Source: Marinobacter lipolyticus SM19
Lineage (GTDB): Bacteria; Pseudomonadota; Gammaproteobacteria; Pseudomonadales; Oleiphilaceae
Reading direction: 5' to 3'
DNA: 64,000 bases
NCBI RefSeq assembly: GCF_000397065.2
Contig: NZ_KE007328.1
Coordinates: 124,001-188,000, forward strand
Of the stretch, positions 39,954-54,600 are shown piece by piece. A model generated the notes under the pieces. The model was not told the DNA's origin and did not search any database. It was given only the letters and a program-made list of their open reading frames with translations. The translations under genes were made by a program, and so were the position numbers. The stretch's first letter is position 1. Every line of letters begins with the position of its first letter.

Positions 39954-40055
39954 GGAGTAACCCGCTAATATATTGCACATTTTATATTCAATGCCAAGTT
40001 ACTCCCTCGCCATATCTGTTACCGGGAGAAACACCGGCGGTAACTGAAAAGTAAC
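39954..40055. repeat. Cluster of GTAAC/GTTAC inverted repeats
   Basis: Five copies of the pentamer GTAAC or its complement occur in about 100 bases: GGAGTAAC (39954-39961), GTTACTCC (39998-40005), GTTACCG (40018-40024), CGGTAAC (40038-40044) and AAGTAAC near 40050. The first pair and the second pair are each inverted repeats. It lies between the DUF368 stop and the terminator. Confidence 0.5.
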
Positions 40056-40067
40056 AATCCCGGGGAC

Positions 40068-41009
40068 TTATACTCTGTTTCGACGTCCCATCCACTCCAC
40101 CAGCAACACTACAGCAAAGCCCAGAACAGCGACGCTTATCGCCATGACCCATTGGGAATCCAGCCCGGTCAGTTCGGTGTAATAGCCGGGAGTGACACTG
40201 ACCTCGTTGAGGGGAACCTGCTCACCGGAACTGTTGGTACGCCAGCTCAGAGTTTCCTTCCAGGGCCATACCTTATTGAGCGCACCGATCATAAAGCCGG
40301 TCAGCAACGCCAGAACGGCATCATGAAACCGATGAAATGCCCAGGTGATCAACCGCGCGATGGACATCAGTCCGATCATACAACCCAGGGCAAACAGTAG
40401 CAGGGAACCCGCTTCGATGTTTCGGATTGCATCCAATACCGGCGAGTACATACCAATGATCACCAATATGAAGCTTCCGGAGATACCTGGAAGGATCATC
40501 GCACAGATTGCCAGCGCTCCTGCTCCCAGGAACACCAGGCCAGAAGGGTCCACCTGCCCCGCCGGCAACGTGGTCACCCACCAGGCAAACGCGATACCCG
40601 CAAGCAAGGGCATTGACAGAGTCGGCGACAGCTCACGCACCTGTCGTCCAACGTGCCAGACCGACGCGACAATCAATCCGAAGAAGAAGCTCCAGATCAG
40701 GATGGGGTACGCCTCCAGGCCATAGCTGATGATGGAGGCCAACGTCGCTATGCTGGCCAGGATTCCGATCAGCAAGCTGATCAGGAATGTGCCATCACAC
40801 CGGAACCAGAATCCTTTCAGGTCGCCACGAAACAAGTGATGTATAACAGCCCCCGGGACTGCATTGATCGCCTCCAGTAACCGGAAATAGATGCCGGTAA
40901 TGAACGCAATGGTGCCGCCGGACACCCCCGGGACGATGTCCGCGGCTCCCATGGCGATGCCCCGGAGAAACACGGCAAACGGATGATGCTGACGAAGATC
41001 CTCCGTCAC
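40068..41009 (-). CDS. DUF368 protein, probable undecaprenyl-phosphate translocase (PopT-like)
   Basis: A polytopic membrane protein, 313 residues, with about nine hydrophobic segments. The N-terminal FLRGIAMGAADIVPGVSGGTIAFITGIYFRLLEAIN is the DUF368 signature, and a related half-repeat, MILPGISGSFILVIIGMYSPVLDAIRN, occurs near residue 175. DUF368 proteins were recently assigned a role in recycling undecaprenyl phosphate to the cytoplasmic face for cell-wall and polysaccharide synthesis. The start is a GTG overlapping the pcm stop (GTGA). It is inserted between pcm and nlpD, which are adjacent in Pseudomonas. Confidence 0.87.
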   Translation of the reverse strand: MTEDLRQHHPFAVFLRGIAMGAADIVPGVSGGTIAFITGIYFRLLEAINAVPGAVIHHLFRGDLKGFWFRCDGTFLISLLIGILASIATLASIISYGLEAYPILIWSFFFGLIVASVWHVGRQVRELSPTLSMPLLAGIAFAWWVTTLPAGQVDPSGLVFLGAGALAICAMILPGISGSFILVIIGMYSPVLDAIRNIEAGSLLLFALGCMIGLMSIARLITWAFHRFHDAVLALLTGFMIGALNKVWPWKETLSWRTNSSGEQVPLNEVSVTPGYYTELTGLDSQWVMAISVAVLGFAVVLLVEWMGRRNRV

Positions 41010-41662
41010 CGGACAACCCCACCCAGCAAGGGCACAAAGTTCACCGCTTCAATTTCAGTGGTTTCAAAGCTGTCGCCGTATCGCACCATTTTCACCAGTG
41101 TCTGTTCCTCTTCTCCAACCGGCGCAACGATTACCCCACCATCAGCCAACTGAGCTTGGAGTTCACGGGGAATATCCTTGGGGGCCGCCGTCAGCATAAT
41201 GCCATCGAACGGGCCCTTGTCTGGCCACCCCATACCGCCGTCAGCGTGCTTAAGCAGAGTGTTACGCAGTTCCAGCTGACGCAGCCGTTCCCGCGCACGA
41301 TCCTGCAATGGCTTGATTCGTTCCACACTGAAAACCAGATCCACCAGCCGCGCGAGAATCGCAGTCTGATAGCCGGACCCGGTTCCCAACTCCAGCACGC
41401 GCGAGGGCGCATGCTGCATCAGGATTTCCGTCATCCTCGCGACAATGTAGGGCTGGGAAAGCGTCTGGTTGTATCCAATAGGCAGGGATGTATCCTCGTA
41501 AGCGCGGTGTGAGAGCGCCTCATCCAGAAAGATATGGCGCGGTACATCCGCCATCACATCCAGTACACGCTGGTCATTGATGCCCGCATCCCTGAGGCGC
41601 TGAATCAGGCGCATTCGGGTCCGGCGAGAGGTCATGCCAATGCCCTGAAGTTCTGCAACCAT
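41006..41662 (-). CDS. pcm: Protein-L-isoaspartate O-methyltransferase
   Basis: Repairs isoaspartyl residues in aged proteins using S-adenosylmethionine. It has 218 residues. The SAM site is VLELGTGSGYQTAILARL near residue 75; other family stretches are LPIGYNQTLSQPYIVARMTE, NTLLKHADGGMGWPDKGPFDGIMLTAA and LADGGVIVAPVG. The ATG at 41660-41662 overlaps the surE stop in TGATG; a TTG one codon upstream is also in frame. The gene is coupled to the DUF368 gene by GTGA. Confidence 0.96.
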   Translation of the reverse strand: MVAELQGIGMTSRRTRMRLIQRLRDAGINDQRVLDVMADVPRHIFLDEALSHRAYEDTSLPIGYNQTLSQPYIVARMTEILMQHAPSRVLELGTGSGYQTAILARLVDLVFSVERIKPLQDRARERLRQLELRNTLLKHADGGMGWPDKGPFDGIMLTAAPKDIPRELQAQLADGGVIVAPVGEEEQTLVKMVRYGDSFETTEIEAVNFVPLLGGVVR

Positions 41663-42426
41663 CAATGCCCCTCCCCCGACGTCATATCATCAACCCACTC
41701 CCGGAGAGAAGACAACGCTTCATGACGAGTCATGTCGACATGGACTGGAGTAATGGAAACGTAACCTTCACTAACCGCATGAAAGTCAGTGCCTGGTCCG
41801 GCATCACTGCCCTGCCCCGCAGCACCAATCCAATACCGTTCCTTGCCACGGGGACAGGTCATGGGTACAGCGCCCTCGGCCCGGTCACGGTGACCCAGCC
41901 GGGTCACACGGAACCCGGCAATGTCTTCCCATGGCACGTCCGGCACGTTGACGTTCAGGATACATCGGGGGCCCAGCGCCAGGGTTTTCTTGCCTTCAAG
42001 GAGAAGACGAACCACCCTGGCGGCAGTGTCATAGTGGAAATGACCATCGTTGACGAGGGAAACCGCAATGGCCGGCAAACCCAGGTTGCGCCCTTCAGTC
42101 GCCGCAGCCACAGTACCGGAATAGATGATGTCATCGCCCAGATTGGCATGGGTGTTAATACCGGACACGACCCGATCAAACGGCTCGCTGAACAGGCCAT
42201 TCACCGCCAGATGGACGCAATCCGTGGGCGTTCCGTCTACAGAACGGAAACCGTTCGGATGCTGCTCCACCGTCAGGGGGCGGTTCAGTGTCAGGGCGTT
42301 GCTGGCCCCACTGTGATCCCTGTCGGGAGCAACCACCTCCAGCTCGCCGAGGCCTTCCAGCCCGTCGTAGAGAGCCTGCAGGCCCGGTGAATGAACACCG
42401 TCATCATTGGATAACAGTATGCGCAC
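41662..42426 (-). CDS. surE: 5'/3'-nucleotidase SurE
   Basis: A stationary-phase survival phosphatase acting on nucleotides and other phosphomonoesters, 254 residues. Metal ligands lie in LLSNDDGVHSPG at residue 5 onward (Asp8, Asp9), APDRDHSGASNALT, and the Asn in VSGINTHANLGDDIIYSGTVAAA-like order. The C-terminal half is the usual SurE dimerisation part. It starts with GTG (42424-42426). Gene order surE-pcm followed later by nlpD-rpoS is the conserved stress cluster. Confidence 0.96.
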   Translation of the reverse strand: MRILLSNDDGVHSPGLQALYDGLEGLGELEVVAPDRDHSGASNALTLNRPLTVEQHPNGFRSVDGTPTDCVHLAVNGLFSEPFDRVVSGINTHANLGDDIIYSGTVAAATEGRNLGLPAIAVSLVNDGHFHYDTAARVVRLLLEGKKTLALGPRCILNVNVPDVPWEDIAGFRVTRLGHRDRAEGAVPMTCPRGKERYWIGAAGQGSDAGPGTDFHAVSEGYVSITPVHVDMTRHEALSSLREWVDDMTSGEGH

Positions 42427-42495
42427 AATTTTCTCCGCTAGCCTTTACGCACCGGGTCATCACACCTGAAAGCACAGGTTGTCCGCCCGGACACT

Positions 42496-43596
42496 TTATT
42501 GTTCGGGGTCTTTTGCCCCTTCATGCAATTCAAAAATATCTGCCAGGAGTGTGGTGGCGTATTGCCCCGGCGCGAGCCAGAAACTGACCGAAAGATTGTC
42601 ATCTTCCAACCACTGCCAATGCAGCTGCTCCGGTATGGCAATCAGGGGACGGCGCTCCGGCTTCATCCTGGTGACCGAAAACAACGCTTCCAGCCCGGGG
42701 GTTTCGGCAACCACTTCGCGCTCGAAGGCCCCCTGCTCCGATACCGCTTCGGTACCTCCGTCTCCCCATAGGGGGCCTGTTGTAACCGGTTCCGAATCGG
42801 GGCTAAATCCCGGCTCCCCATCCAGGACTTTTCGCCAGTTGCCAACCGCTACCCGACGGCCAAGCACCTCGTTGAACAGCCATGACCGGGCTGCAGAAAA
42901 GTACAATACGTTTTTACTGTCCTGACTGCCAGACCCCGAACGCCCACCCCCTCGCTTTTTACCGCCTTTTCGGCCGCCACGATTGAGTTTCGATGGGTCG
43001 ATGGTCAGGGCGCGATCAAGATTGGCGCCGCCATGGCCGAACCGCTGGGGACCAAAATAATTCGGGGCGCCCAACGTGCTCAGCTCATGCAATGCTTCAT
43101 CAATGTCAGCTGCGGTGCCGGCCACCCTGCGAAGGGTAATCTCGAAGCGATTGCCCCGGTGGTCTCCACGGCGGAGTTTACGGGCAGAGCGGGTCCACGC
43201 CAGAACCGGCCAGCGATCCACCACCCGCGAGATGAAGACTTCATCGTCCGCTTCCAACCCCGGGCGATAGATACTGAACCACTGACGGGTCACAGCGTGA
43301 CGGTCCTTGAGACCACAGAAGCCCACATCGAAATGGCGACAGGCCGACAACAACGCCAACTGGCGGGCGACATATTCGGTATTGTCACCGGTCTTTTCCA
43401 GAAACAGGCAGAGATGCTCGCCACCGGTGGTGTCTTCTCCCGACGAGCCCTCAGCGGGAAACCCGGGCAACCCCAGATCTTCAAAAACCCGAAAATCCTC
43501 GGGGCTACTCTTCAACTCGGCTCGGGCAACCCGATGCCCCCGTGACGTTGGCCAATCCAGTGTCCAGCTGCCGGTGTCCCCTGTATTTTTACTCAC
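42496..43596 (-). CDS. truD: tRNA pseudouridine(13) synthase TruD
   Basis: Makes pseudouridine at position 13 of tRNA-Glu, 366 residues. The catalytic Asp is in [17 protein letters not shown] near residue 78. [14 protein letters not shown] and [22 protein letters not shown] are TruD signatures, and the insertion domain follows. A Gly/Lys/Arg-rich loop ([18 protein letters not shown]) near 210-228 is longer than usual. The start is the GTG at 43594-43596 in a GTGA overlap with the ispF stop; the frame is open eight codons further up, inside ispF. Confidence 0.94.
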   Translation of the reverse strand: MSKNTGDTGSWTLDWPTSRGHRVARAELKSSPEDFRVFEDLGLPGFPAEGSSGEDTTGGEHLCLFLEKTGDNTEYVARQLALLSACRHFDVGFCGLKDRHAVTRQWFSIYRPGLEADDEVFISRVVDRWPVLAWTRSARKLRRGDHRGNRFEITLRRVAGTAADIDEALHELSTLGAPNYFGPQRFGHGGANLDRALTIDPSKLNRGGRKGGKKRGGGRSGSGSQDSKNVLYFSAARSWLFNEVLGRRVAVGNWRKVLDGEPGFSPDSEPVTTGPLWGDGGTEAVSEQGAFEREVVAETPGLEALFSVTRMKPERRPLIAIPEQLHWQWLEDDNLSVSFWLAPGQYATTLLADIFELHEGAKDPEQ

Positions 43597-44072
43597 GAGG
43601 TCACCGACTCCAGCAGGCAAATCGCCTGACAGGCAATGCCCTCACCTCGCCCGGTAAAGCCCAGTCTTTCGGAGGTGGTTGCTTTCACACTGACCCGGTT
43701 GGCAGGTATGTCTAGGTCATCGGCAATATTCAATCGCATGGCTTCCACGTGCGGCGCCATCTTGGGCGCCTGGGCGATGAGAGTGGTGTCCACGTTCACC
43801 ACGGAAAAACCTTCCTCGGCGACCCGATTCATGACGCGACGCAGCAAATCCCGACTATCGGCTCCGGCCCATTCATCACTGGTATCGGGAAACAGATGCC
43901 CGATATCACCGAGCGCCACTGCTCCCAGGAGCGCATCCGCCAGCGCGTGCAGAAGCACGTCGCCGTCAGAATGGGCTTTCAGGCCGTGACTGTGAGGAAT
44001 CCGGACACCACCAAGAGTAACAAAGCTGCCTTCGCAGAAGGCATGGACATCAAAGCCCTGACCAATACGCAT
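43593..44072 (-). CDS. ispF: 2-C-methyl-D-erythritol 2,4-cyclodiphosphate synthase
   Basis: A step of the MEP isoprenoid pathway that closes the cyclic diphosphate, 159 residues. Metal ligands are Asp8, His10 and His42 ([11 protein letters not shown] and [18 protein letters not shown]). [22 protein letters not shown] and the closing [23 protein letters not shown] are conserved. It follows ispD by 30 bases and is coupled to truD. Confidence 0.97.
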   Translation of the reverse strand: MRIGQGFDVHAFCEGSFVTLGGVRIPHSHGLKAHSDGDVLLHALADALLGAVALGDIGHLFPDTSDEWAGADSRDLLRRVMNRVAEEGFSVVNVDTTLIAQAPKMAPHVEAMRLNIADDLDIPANRVSVKATTSERLGFTGRGEGIACQAICLLESVTS

Positions 44073-44102
44073 AGAGACTTTCCCGAGACCGTGCTGGCAA
44101 AT

Positions 44103-44804
44103 TCAGAACTGGCTGAGGATAAATCCCGCCAAGGCGAGATCCGCTGGAACAGTAACCTTGATATTGTCCGGACGTCCTTCCACCAGTACCGGCATGTTAC
44201 CTGAAAATTCCATGGCAGAGGATTCATCTGTCACAGGCCGGGCATTTTCTGCAGCCAACTCCAGCGCGTTAAGCAGTTTGGCATAGCGGAACATCTGGGG
44301 TGTCAGGGCTCGCCAGAGGGAGCTCCGGTCAACCGTCTCCCGGACTTGCGGGGGGGTGTCGTTATTGCCCTTCTTGAGAGTGTCGGCAACAGGAGAGGCC
44401 AGCAAGCCGCCGACGTCGTGATTCTGCAGGGAGGTGATTAACCGAGTCAGATCGTCCCGGTGGATACACGGGCGGGCGGCATCGTGGACCAGCACCCAGT
44501 CGTCCGCATCAACCTGTGGAGCCAGCGCACGAAGAGCCGCCAGAACCGAGTCTGCCCGCGCAGAGCCGCCGTGACAGGTTTGAACCCGCGAATCGCCACT
44601 GGCTTCAGTGTCCGGCCACCAGCGGTCGTCTGGGTGCAGGGCAACCATACATCCATCAAACGGAGCAGAGTCGAGGGTGCGTGACAGGGTAATATCAAGA
44701 ATAAAACGACGATCAATCTTGAGGTACTGCTTGGGGCATTCGGCCTGCATGCGCTGACCAATGCCGGCTGCGGGCACGATCAGCCAGAATCGGGGATTCG
44801 TCAT
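44103..44804 (-). CDS. ispD: 2-C-methyl-D-erythritol 4-phosphate cytidylyltransferase
   Basis: Activates methylerythritol phosphate with CTP in the MEP pathway, 233 residues. The nucleotide-binding N-terminus is IVPAAGIGQRMQAECPKQYL, with the catalytic Arg and Lys of the family. DDWVLVHDAARPCIHRDDL and the C-terminal PVTDESSAMEFSG with NIKVTVPADLALA are other markers. The ATG is nine bases after the ftsB stop, making ftsB-ispD-ispF-truD one unit. Confidence 0.97.
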   Translation of the reverse strand: MTNPRFWLIVPAAGIGQRMQAECPKQYLKIDRRFILDITLSRTLDSAPFDGCMVALHPDDRWWPDTEASGDSRVQTCHGGSARADSVLAALRALAPQVDADDWVLVHDAARPCIHRDDLTRLITSLQNHDVGGLLASPVADTLKKGNNDTPPQVRETVDRSSLWRALTPQMFRYAKLLNALELAAENARPVTDESSAMEFSGNMPVLVEGRPDNIKVTVPADLALAGFILSQF

Positions 44805-44813
44805 TGGCTTGTA

Positions 44814-45086
44814 TCAGTTTTCAACAACCAGGAAGAAGGTTTCGTCATCACGGATCAGCCCCAGGTTCATCCTCGCGCGCTCTTCCACCGCACCCTGCTC
44901 GTTATGCAGATTCCGGACTTCAGCGTAAAGGCGCTCGTTGCGGGTAGACAATTCGGCGTTCTCTTCCCGCTGCTCGGAAATGGACTGTTCCAGAGCCCAG
45001 ACCTGCGCAAAACTACCCTCCCCAACCCACAGGCGAACCTGCAGCAGGAGTATCAGCACAGCCATGATGGACCAGAGCAACTTCAT
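44814..45086 (-). CDS. ftsB: Cell division protein FtsB
   Basis: A bitopic divisome protein that joins FtsL and FtsQ and helps activate septal peptidoglycan synthesis, 90 residues. A membrane helix lies at about 4-20 (LWSIMAVLILLLQVRLWVG), followed by a coiled coil with heptads (LEQSISEQREENAELSTRNE...LYAEVRNL). The C-terminal RARMNLGLIRDDETFFLVV is the FtsB/DivIC end, used for FtsQ binding. Its ATG is about 150 bases after eno, with the eno terminator in between. Confidence 0.93.
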   Translation of the reverse strand: MKLLWSIMAVLILLLQVRLWVGEGSFAQVWALEQSISEQREENAELSTRNERLYAEVRNLHNEQGAVEERARMNLGLIRDDETFFLVVEN

Positions 45087-45186
45087 TGCTAATTCCGTTT
45101 AATAAAAGCCGAACAAAAAACCAACACTGAATGTTGAGTATAGACCTTAGAGTAGATTAACAACAAATTATGCTAAATGGTTGTGC

Positions 45187-45232
45187 TAAAAGGCCATCGT
45201 GACTGAATGTTCATCCAGAACACGATGGCCTT
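45187..45232 (-). terminator. Terminator of the eno gene
   Basis: Perfect 12-base arms AAGGCCATCGTG (45190-45201) and CACGATGGCCTT (45221-45232) enclose 19 bases. On the minus strand the hairpin is followed by TTTAGC. It sits six bases after the eno stop and separates eno from ftsB. Confidence 0.75.
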
Positions 45233-45237
45233 AACAC

Positions 45238-46560
<1,323 letters not shown>

Positions 46561-46640
46561 CTAGAAGGTTATGACTTATAGTTCGATCAAGAGCAGTCGG
46601 GGGTATGACTGCTCGCTCCCCCCAAGCAATACAAAAACAA

Positions 46641-49169
<2,529 letters not shown>

Positions 49170-49214
49170 TCATCTCAAGATGGGACGCCAGACTACCAGA
49201 AACCCCCACCTTAC

Positions 49215-50576
49215 TCAATCAAATTCCCGCTCCACAACAATGCGCCAGCCGGCGGCCGGGGCCTCCCCACAGTATTTACCGGATAGCCACAGATCGCCAA
49301 CGGCAACCAGCTCGCCGCCGCCTTCCCGGCCCTCGAAAAGCAAGGGAATCCGTGCCCTTTCCCAGGGTGGCACATGCTGTTCCTGAAGCCATTTCTTCAG
49401 CGGTTTCGAGGGTCCACCAGGGCGAGTTCGTATGCGCTCGCCACCCTGCCTCGTAGATATCCGTATTGGCGGAGGCGCGTCACCTGAGTTAACGGTGGCA
49501 CTCAGGGTGAATCGCCAGGGACCGACCTGAACCGGGTGCCCGGGTTTCAGGGACTGCGGAACCGGCAAAGCTCCTGGCTGCGCAGGCACCAGGTATAGCC
49601 CGCCACGGAAACGGCGCAGGGAGAAGCCCTCCCCCCGGAATTCAGGCTCCCGGTCAGCGGCAGAGCGCAACAGGTCGTCCAGGACCTGTTGCCAATCTGC
49701 CACCGCGGGATAACGGTAACCTGACCCGGTAACCCACCAGTGCAAAAGGTTTTTCTGCTCTGCCAGGCTTAGACTGAGCATTTGAGCGATCCGCAAGCGC
49801 CCCCCCTCGCCCCCGCCCACCGAAGCATAATGAATCCGAGCCAGGGAGGCCGCCAGCTCTTCCTGGTCGCGACAGGCCCCCGCGCTGCGCCCCAGACGTT
49901 TGATCAACGACGGCCAGCGGGATTTGAGCAACGGCATTACCGAATGACGGAGGAAATTGCGATCGTACTTCTGGTCGGTATTACTGGGATCTTCCACCCA
50001 CTCCAGCCCCGCCAGCTGCGCCCAGTCACGGATCTGTTGGCGGCTGAATGCGAGAAACGGCCGGTGCAACTCACCCTTGCCAAGCGCGCGACTGGCCGGC
50101 ATGCCCGCCAAGCCAGCCACACCACTGCCCCGCAGCAATCGAAACAGGACAGTTTCGGCCTGGTCGTCACCATGGTGCGCCATCAACAGTATGTGGCCGG
50201 GCTTCAGAGCTCGCTCAAAGATGTCATAACGAGCATTGCGGGCAGCCTCTTCAATGCCGCCGGTTGTTGATTCGCCGGTAACCTTTGTTGGTACCGTTAC
50301 TCGCTCAACCGTCAGGGGGACACCCAAACTTTCACACAACTTCCGGCAAAATTGCTCGGTTTCACCGGCATTCGCCTGGAGTTGGTGATTAACGTGAATG
50401 GCCGCAATGGTTCGATCGTTACCAAGGCAGCTGGACACAACGTGAAGAAGCAGTACGGAATCGAGACCGCCACTGAGGGCGACCCACACACAGGAAGTAT
50501 CGGGAAGATGTCTGACCGACGAACACAAGTCCGCCGGCCAGGAAAACTTCGGGGCGGCTTTACCGCCCCGTGTCAT
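49215..50576 (-). CDS. tilS: tRNA(Ile)-lysidine synthase
   Basis: Modifies C34 of one tRNA-Ile to lysidine, allowing AUA reading; ATP-dependent. It has 453 residues. The PP-loop is [16 protein letters not shown] near residue 33. The N-terminal domain includes [21 protein letters not shown] and [21 protein letters not shown]. The C-terminal domain starts near residue 355 and ends in [12 protein letters not shown]. The ATG at 50574-50576 overlaps the accA end by 17 bases; its ribosome-binding site is weak. Confidence 0.94.
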   Translation of the reverse strand: MTRGGKAAPKFSWPADLCSSVRHLPDTSCVWVALSGGLDSVLLLHVVSSCLGNDRTIAAIHVNHQLQANAGETEQFCRKLCESLGVPLTVERVTVPTKVTGESTTGGIEEAARNARYDIFERALKPGHILLMAHHGDDQAETVLFRLLRGSGVAGLAGMPASRALGKGELHRPFLAFSRQQIRDWAQLAGLEWVEDPSNTDQKYDRNFLRHSVMPLLKSRWPSLIKRLGRSAGACRDQEELAASLARIHYASVGGGEGGRLRIAQMLSLSLAEQKNLLHWWVTGSGYRYPAVADWQQVLDDLLRSAADREPEFRGEGFSLRRFRGGLYLVPAQPGALPVPQSLKPGHPVQVGPWRFTLSATVNSGDAPPPIRISTRQGGERIRTRPGGPSKPLKKWLQEQHVPPWERARIPLLFEGREGGGELVAVGDLWLSGKYCGEAPAAGWRIVVEREFD

Positions 50577-51513
50577 ATCGGGTCAACCGCTCGTAACGGC
50601 GGGATACCAATTCATCGGCAGAGAGACGACTCAGTTCAGCAACCCCTTTCCTCAGAGTCTCGCGGAGCGACTCGGACATCTTATCGGGATTGCGGTGTGC
50701 GCCACCCAGAGGCTCCTTGATGACATTGTCAGCGAGCCCCAGGTCTTTCAGACGCTCCGCCGTCACACCCATGGCTTCCGCTGCCTGAGCTGCATACTCA
50801 GCACTCTTCCACAGAATGGACGCACAGCCTTCCGGGGAAATCACGGCGTAGGTGGAGTACTGCAGCATATTCAACTGATCACACACACCAATAGCCAACG
50901 CGCCACCGGAGCCACCCTCGCCGATTACCGTGGAGATGATCGGGGTTTTGAGACGTGACATCACCCCCAGGTTGAACGCGATAGCCTCGCTCTGGCCTCG
51001 CTCTTCGGCGCCGATACCGGGATAGGCACCCGGAGTATCAATAAAGGTCAGAATCGGCATTTTAAAACGCTCAGCCATCTCCATCAGACGCAACGCCTTT
51101 CGATACCCCTCCGGACGCGGCATGCCGAAGTTGCGCTTGACCTTGTCACGCACTTCCCGGCCTTTCTGGTGACCGATAATCATCACCGGCTTGTCGTCCA
51201 GGCGAGCGGTCCCGCCGACTATCGAGAGGTCATCCGCATACCGGCGGTCGCCGTGCAACTCGTCAAAATCATCGAAGATCATTTCGATGTAGTCGAGCGT
51301 ATAGGGACGACGTGGATGACGCGCCAGACGCGCCACGTCCCAGGGCTGAAGATCGGAAAAAATACTTTCTGTCAGACTGACACTTTTGCTTTTCAACCGA
51401 TTGATTTCATCGGAGATGTTAATGTCGGTGTCGTTTCCTACCATGCGAAGCTCTTCGATTTTCGCTTCCAGGTCGGCAATAGGCTGTTCGAAATCCAGAT
51501 AGTTAGGGTTCAT
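50560..51513 (-). CDS. accA: Acetyl-CoA carboxylase carboxyltransferase subunit alpha
   Basis: One of the two carboxyltransferase subunits making malonyl-CoA for fatty acids, 317 residues. [23 protein letters not shown] opens it, and the carboxyltransferase core has [60 protein letters not shown] and [23 protein letters not shown]. The family length (about 317) fits. It lies just downstream of dnaE with a 146-base gap that may hold a promoter. Confidence 0.98.
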   Translation of the reverse strand: MNPNYLDFEQPIADLEAKIEELRMVGNDTDINISDEINRLKSKSVSLTESIFSDLQPWDVARLARHPRRPYTLDYIEMIFDDFDELHGDRRYADDLSIVGGTARLDDKPVMIIGHQKGREVRDKVKRNFGMPRPEGYRKALRLMEMAERFKMPILTFIDTPGAYPGIGAEERGQSEAIAFNLGVMSRLKTPIISTVIGEGGSGGALAIGVCDQLNMLQYSTYAVISPEGCASILWKSAEYAAQAAEAMGVTAERLKDLGLADNVIKEPLGGAHRNPDKMSESLRETLRKGVAELSRLSADELVSRRYERLTRYDTGR

Positions 51514-51659
51514 GACGTTCCATCATTTGTTTGCAGGACGGAAATTTATCCCGTCAAACCAGAATTTTGGACAAAGATAGCAGTGCCCGCTCCGAGGCTA
51601 AAGCGGACATTGGTATGAGTCCGCAGTCTGACAGATATTTAACATTAAATCGGCATGCC

Positions 51660-54600
51660 TCAATCATAGACCAGTTCCACGGACTGGTCGCCTACGAGGT
51701 AGCGTAACTCCAGTAACAGGTCGTCATCTGGCTGGATTCTCCATGATTCTCCCAGTTCTATACGGGTTCTCGCCTCCGCGCTGCTGTACTCGATCCATAC
51801 CGGACTACCCTCGCAACGGAAAGGTTCCAGGGTACGACCCAGCTTATCCAGCAACCCGTTCTGCAACTGATCCGCATGCAGCGATAACCTCAACCCACGG
51901 CTGAACTGTTGGCGGGCGGTCCCAACATCCATGACGGAATTCACCCGCATTTTCATTTGGCCAGAGTAATCATCGTGGCTGACCTGACCTTCCACCACAA
52001 TCACCTGGTCCGACTGCAGCAATTCCCGGTTCTCGAAAAATGCTTCCGAAAACAGCGTGGCTTCAATGCGGGCACTGCGATCATCCAGGGTTATAAAACA
52101 CATGGTGGAGCCTGTACGGGTCTTCATGGTGCGTTGAGCAACCACGAGACCAGCCACCCGCTGAGGTGACTTATTGGGTTTGAGATCGGAGATGGACGAG
52201 CGCACAAACCGGCGCACTTCTTTCTCGTATTCATCAAACGGGTGCCCGGTCAGATACAGCCCCAGGGTATCCTTCTCACCTTTCAGCCGTTCTTTTTCCG
52301 GCCATTCCCGGACGTGGGCAACGTCCTCATAGGCATCCGCGTCTCCGCTTGCCTCCAGGGTCTCCCCGAACATGTCCGTCATGCCCACGGCGTCGTTACG
52401 GGACTGCTGCCCCGCCTGCTGCACCGCTTTGTCGATACTGGCCATCAACTGCGCCCGGCCGGCCCCGAGCTTGTCCATGGCGCCAGATCGGATCAGGGCT
52501 TCCATGGCCCGCTTGTTCACTTTCTTCGGGTCCACCCGGCGGCAGAAATCAAAGATATCCTGGTAAGGCTCGCCATCAGCCCGGCCCTCCACAATACTCT
52601 GTATCGGCCCTTCCCCCAGCCCCTTGATGGCGCCGAGGCCGTAAACGATCTGACCATCATCGTTAACGGTAAAGGTATATTCCGAACGGCTGACATCCGG
52701 CACCAACAGGTCCAGCTTCATGTTCCGGCACTCTTCCACCAGCGTCACGACCTTGTCGGTGTTCTGCATATCGGCGGTGAGTACGGCGGCCATGAACTCG
52801 GCCGGGTAATGGGCTTTCAGCCACAGCGTCTGATAGGACACCAGGGCATAGGCGGCGGAGTGGGATTTGTTAAAGCCGTAGCCGGCAAACTTTTCCACCA
52901 GGTCAAAGATGTTTTCGGCCAGGGTCTTGTCGATGTCGTTTTTCTCACAGCCATCGAGGAAGATCTGTTTCTGTTTGGCCATTTCCTCGGGTTTTTTCTT
53001 ACCCATGGCCCGGCGCAGCATGTCCGCACCGCCGAGAGTGTAGCCCGCCATCACCTGGGCAATCTGCATGACCTGCTCCTGGTACAGGATGACCCCATAG
53101 GTCGGCTCCAGCACCGGCTTCAGACCTTCATACTGGTAATCCGGGTGCGGGTAGGACATCGGCTGTTTGCCATGCTTCCGGTCGATGAAGTCATCCACCA
53201 TGCCCGACTGCAGTGGGCCTGGGCGGAACAGCGCCACCAGGGCGATCATATCCTCCAGGGAATCCGGTTGCAGGCGCCGGATCAGATCTTTCATGCCACG
53301 GGATTCCAGCTGGAACACCGCCGTGGTTTCCGCTTTCTTCAGCATGTTGAAGGACGGTACGTCGTCCAGCGGAATTTCGTTGATATCCAGAGGTGGCAAA
53401 CCACGCTTTTCCCGGCGCGGATTGACCATTTTCAGGGCCCAGTCGATGATGGTCAGAGTCCGCAGCCCCAGGAAGTCGAACTTCACCAGGCCGGCGTCTT
53501 CCACATCGCCCTTGTCGAACTGGGTCACCAGGCTACCGCCTTCGTCGTCGCAATACAGCGGAGAGAAGTCGGTGATCTTGGTGGGCGCGATGACTACGCC
53601 CCCGGCGTGTTTACCGGCATTCCGGCACACACCTTCCAGTTTCAGGGCCATGTCCCAGATTTCCTGGGCTTCTTCATCCTGCTCAAGGAAGTCAGTCAGT
53701 TGGGGCTCTTGCTCAAGGGCCTTCTCCAGGGTCATCCCCGGCTCAAACGGAATCATCTTGGACAGTTTGTCCGCCAGGCCGTAGGACTTACCCTGAACCC
53801 GCGCCACGTCCCGCACCACCGCCTTGGCCGCCATGGTGCCGAACGTGATGATCTGGGAGACCGCCTCACGGCCGTACTTTTCTGCCACGTACGCAATTAC
53901 CCGGTCGCGTCCCTCCATACAGAAGTCGACGTCGAAGTCAGGCATGGATACCCGTTCCGGGTTCAGGAAGCGCTCAAACAGCAGATCGTATTCCAGCGGG
54001 TCCAGATCGGTAATCAACTGGGCGTAGGCCACCAGTGAGCCAGCACCAGACCCCCGTCCTGGCCCCACCGGAACACCGTTATTCTTGGCCCACTTGATGA
54101 AGTCCATAACGATGAGAAAGTAGCCCGGGAACCCCATCTGGGTGATGATGTCCAGCTCGAAATTGAGTCGCGTGTAATAAGCTTCCCGCTTGGTGTCGTA
54201 CTCCGGGTCATCCTTGCTCAGGGTTTTAGCCAGACGCTCCTCAAGGCCATCTTCCGAAACCTTGCGGAAGTACTCGTCCATGGTCATCCCTTCCGGGATC
54301 GGATAGTTCGGCAGGAAGTACTCGCCCATGCGGACAGTTACCGAGCATCGCCGGGCAATCTCGACAGTATTATCCACTGCTTCAGGAATGTCCGAAAACA
54401 GCTCGATCATTTCATCCGCGCTGCGGAGATACTGCTGATCACTGAACCGGCGGTCACGGCGGGGATCGTCCAGAGTCCGGCTCTCGCCGATGCACACCCG
54501 GGCTTCATGGGCCTCGAAATCTTCGGTCTCCAGAAAGTGAACATCGTTGGTGGCCACCACCGGGATCTCCAGGGAGTCCGCCAGCTCGACGCTCAGGTGC

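Noticed and set aside
52242..54038. 598-residue open frame antisense to dnaE
   Set aside because: Shadow of dnaE; composition reflects codon use on the other strand.
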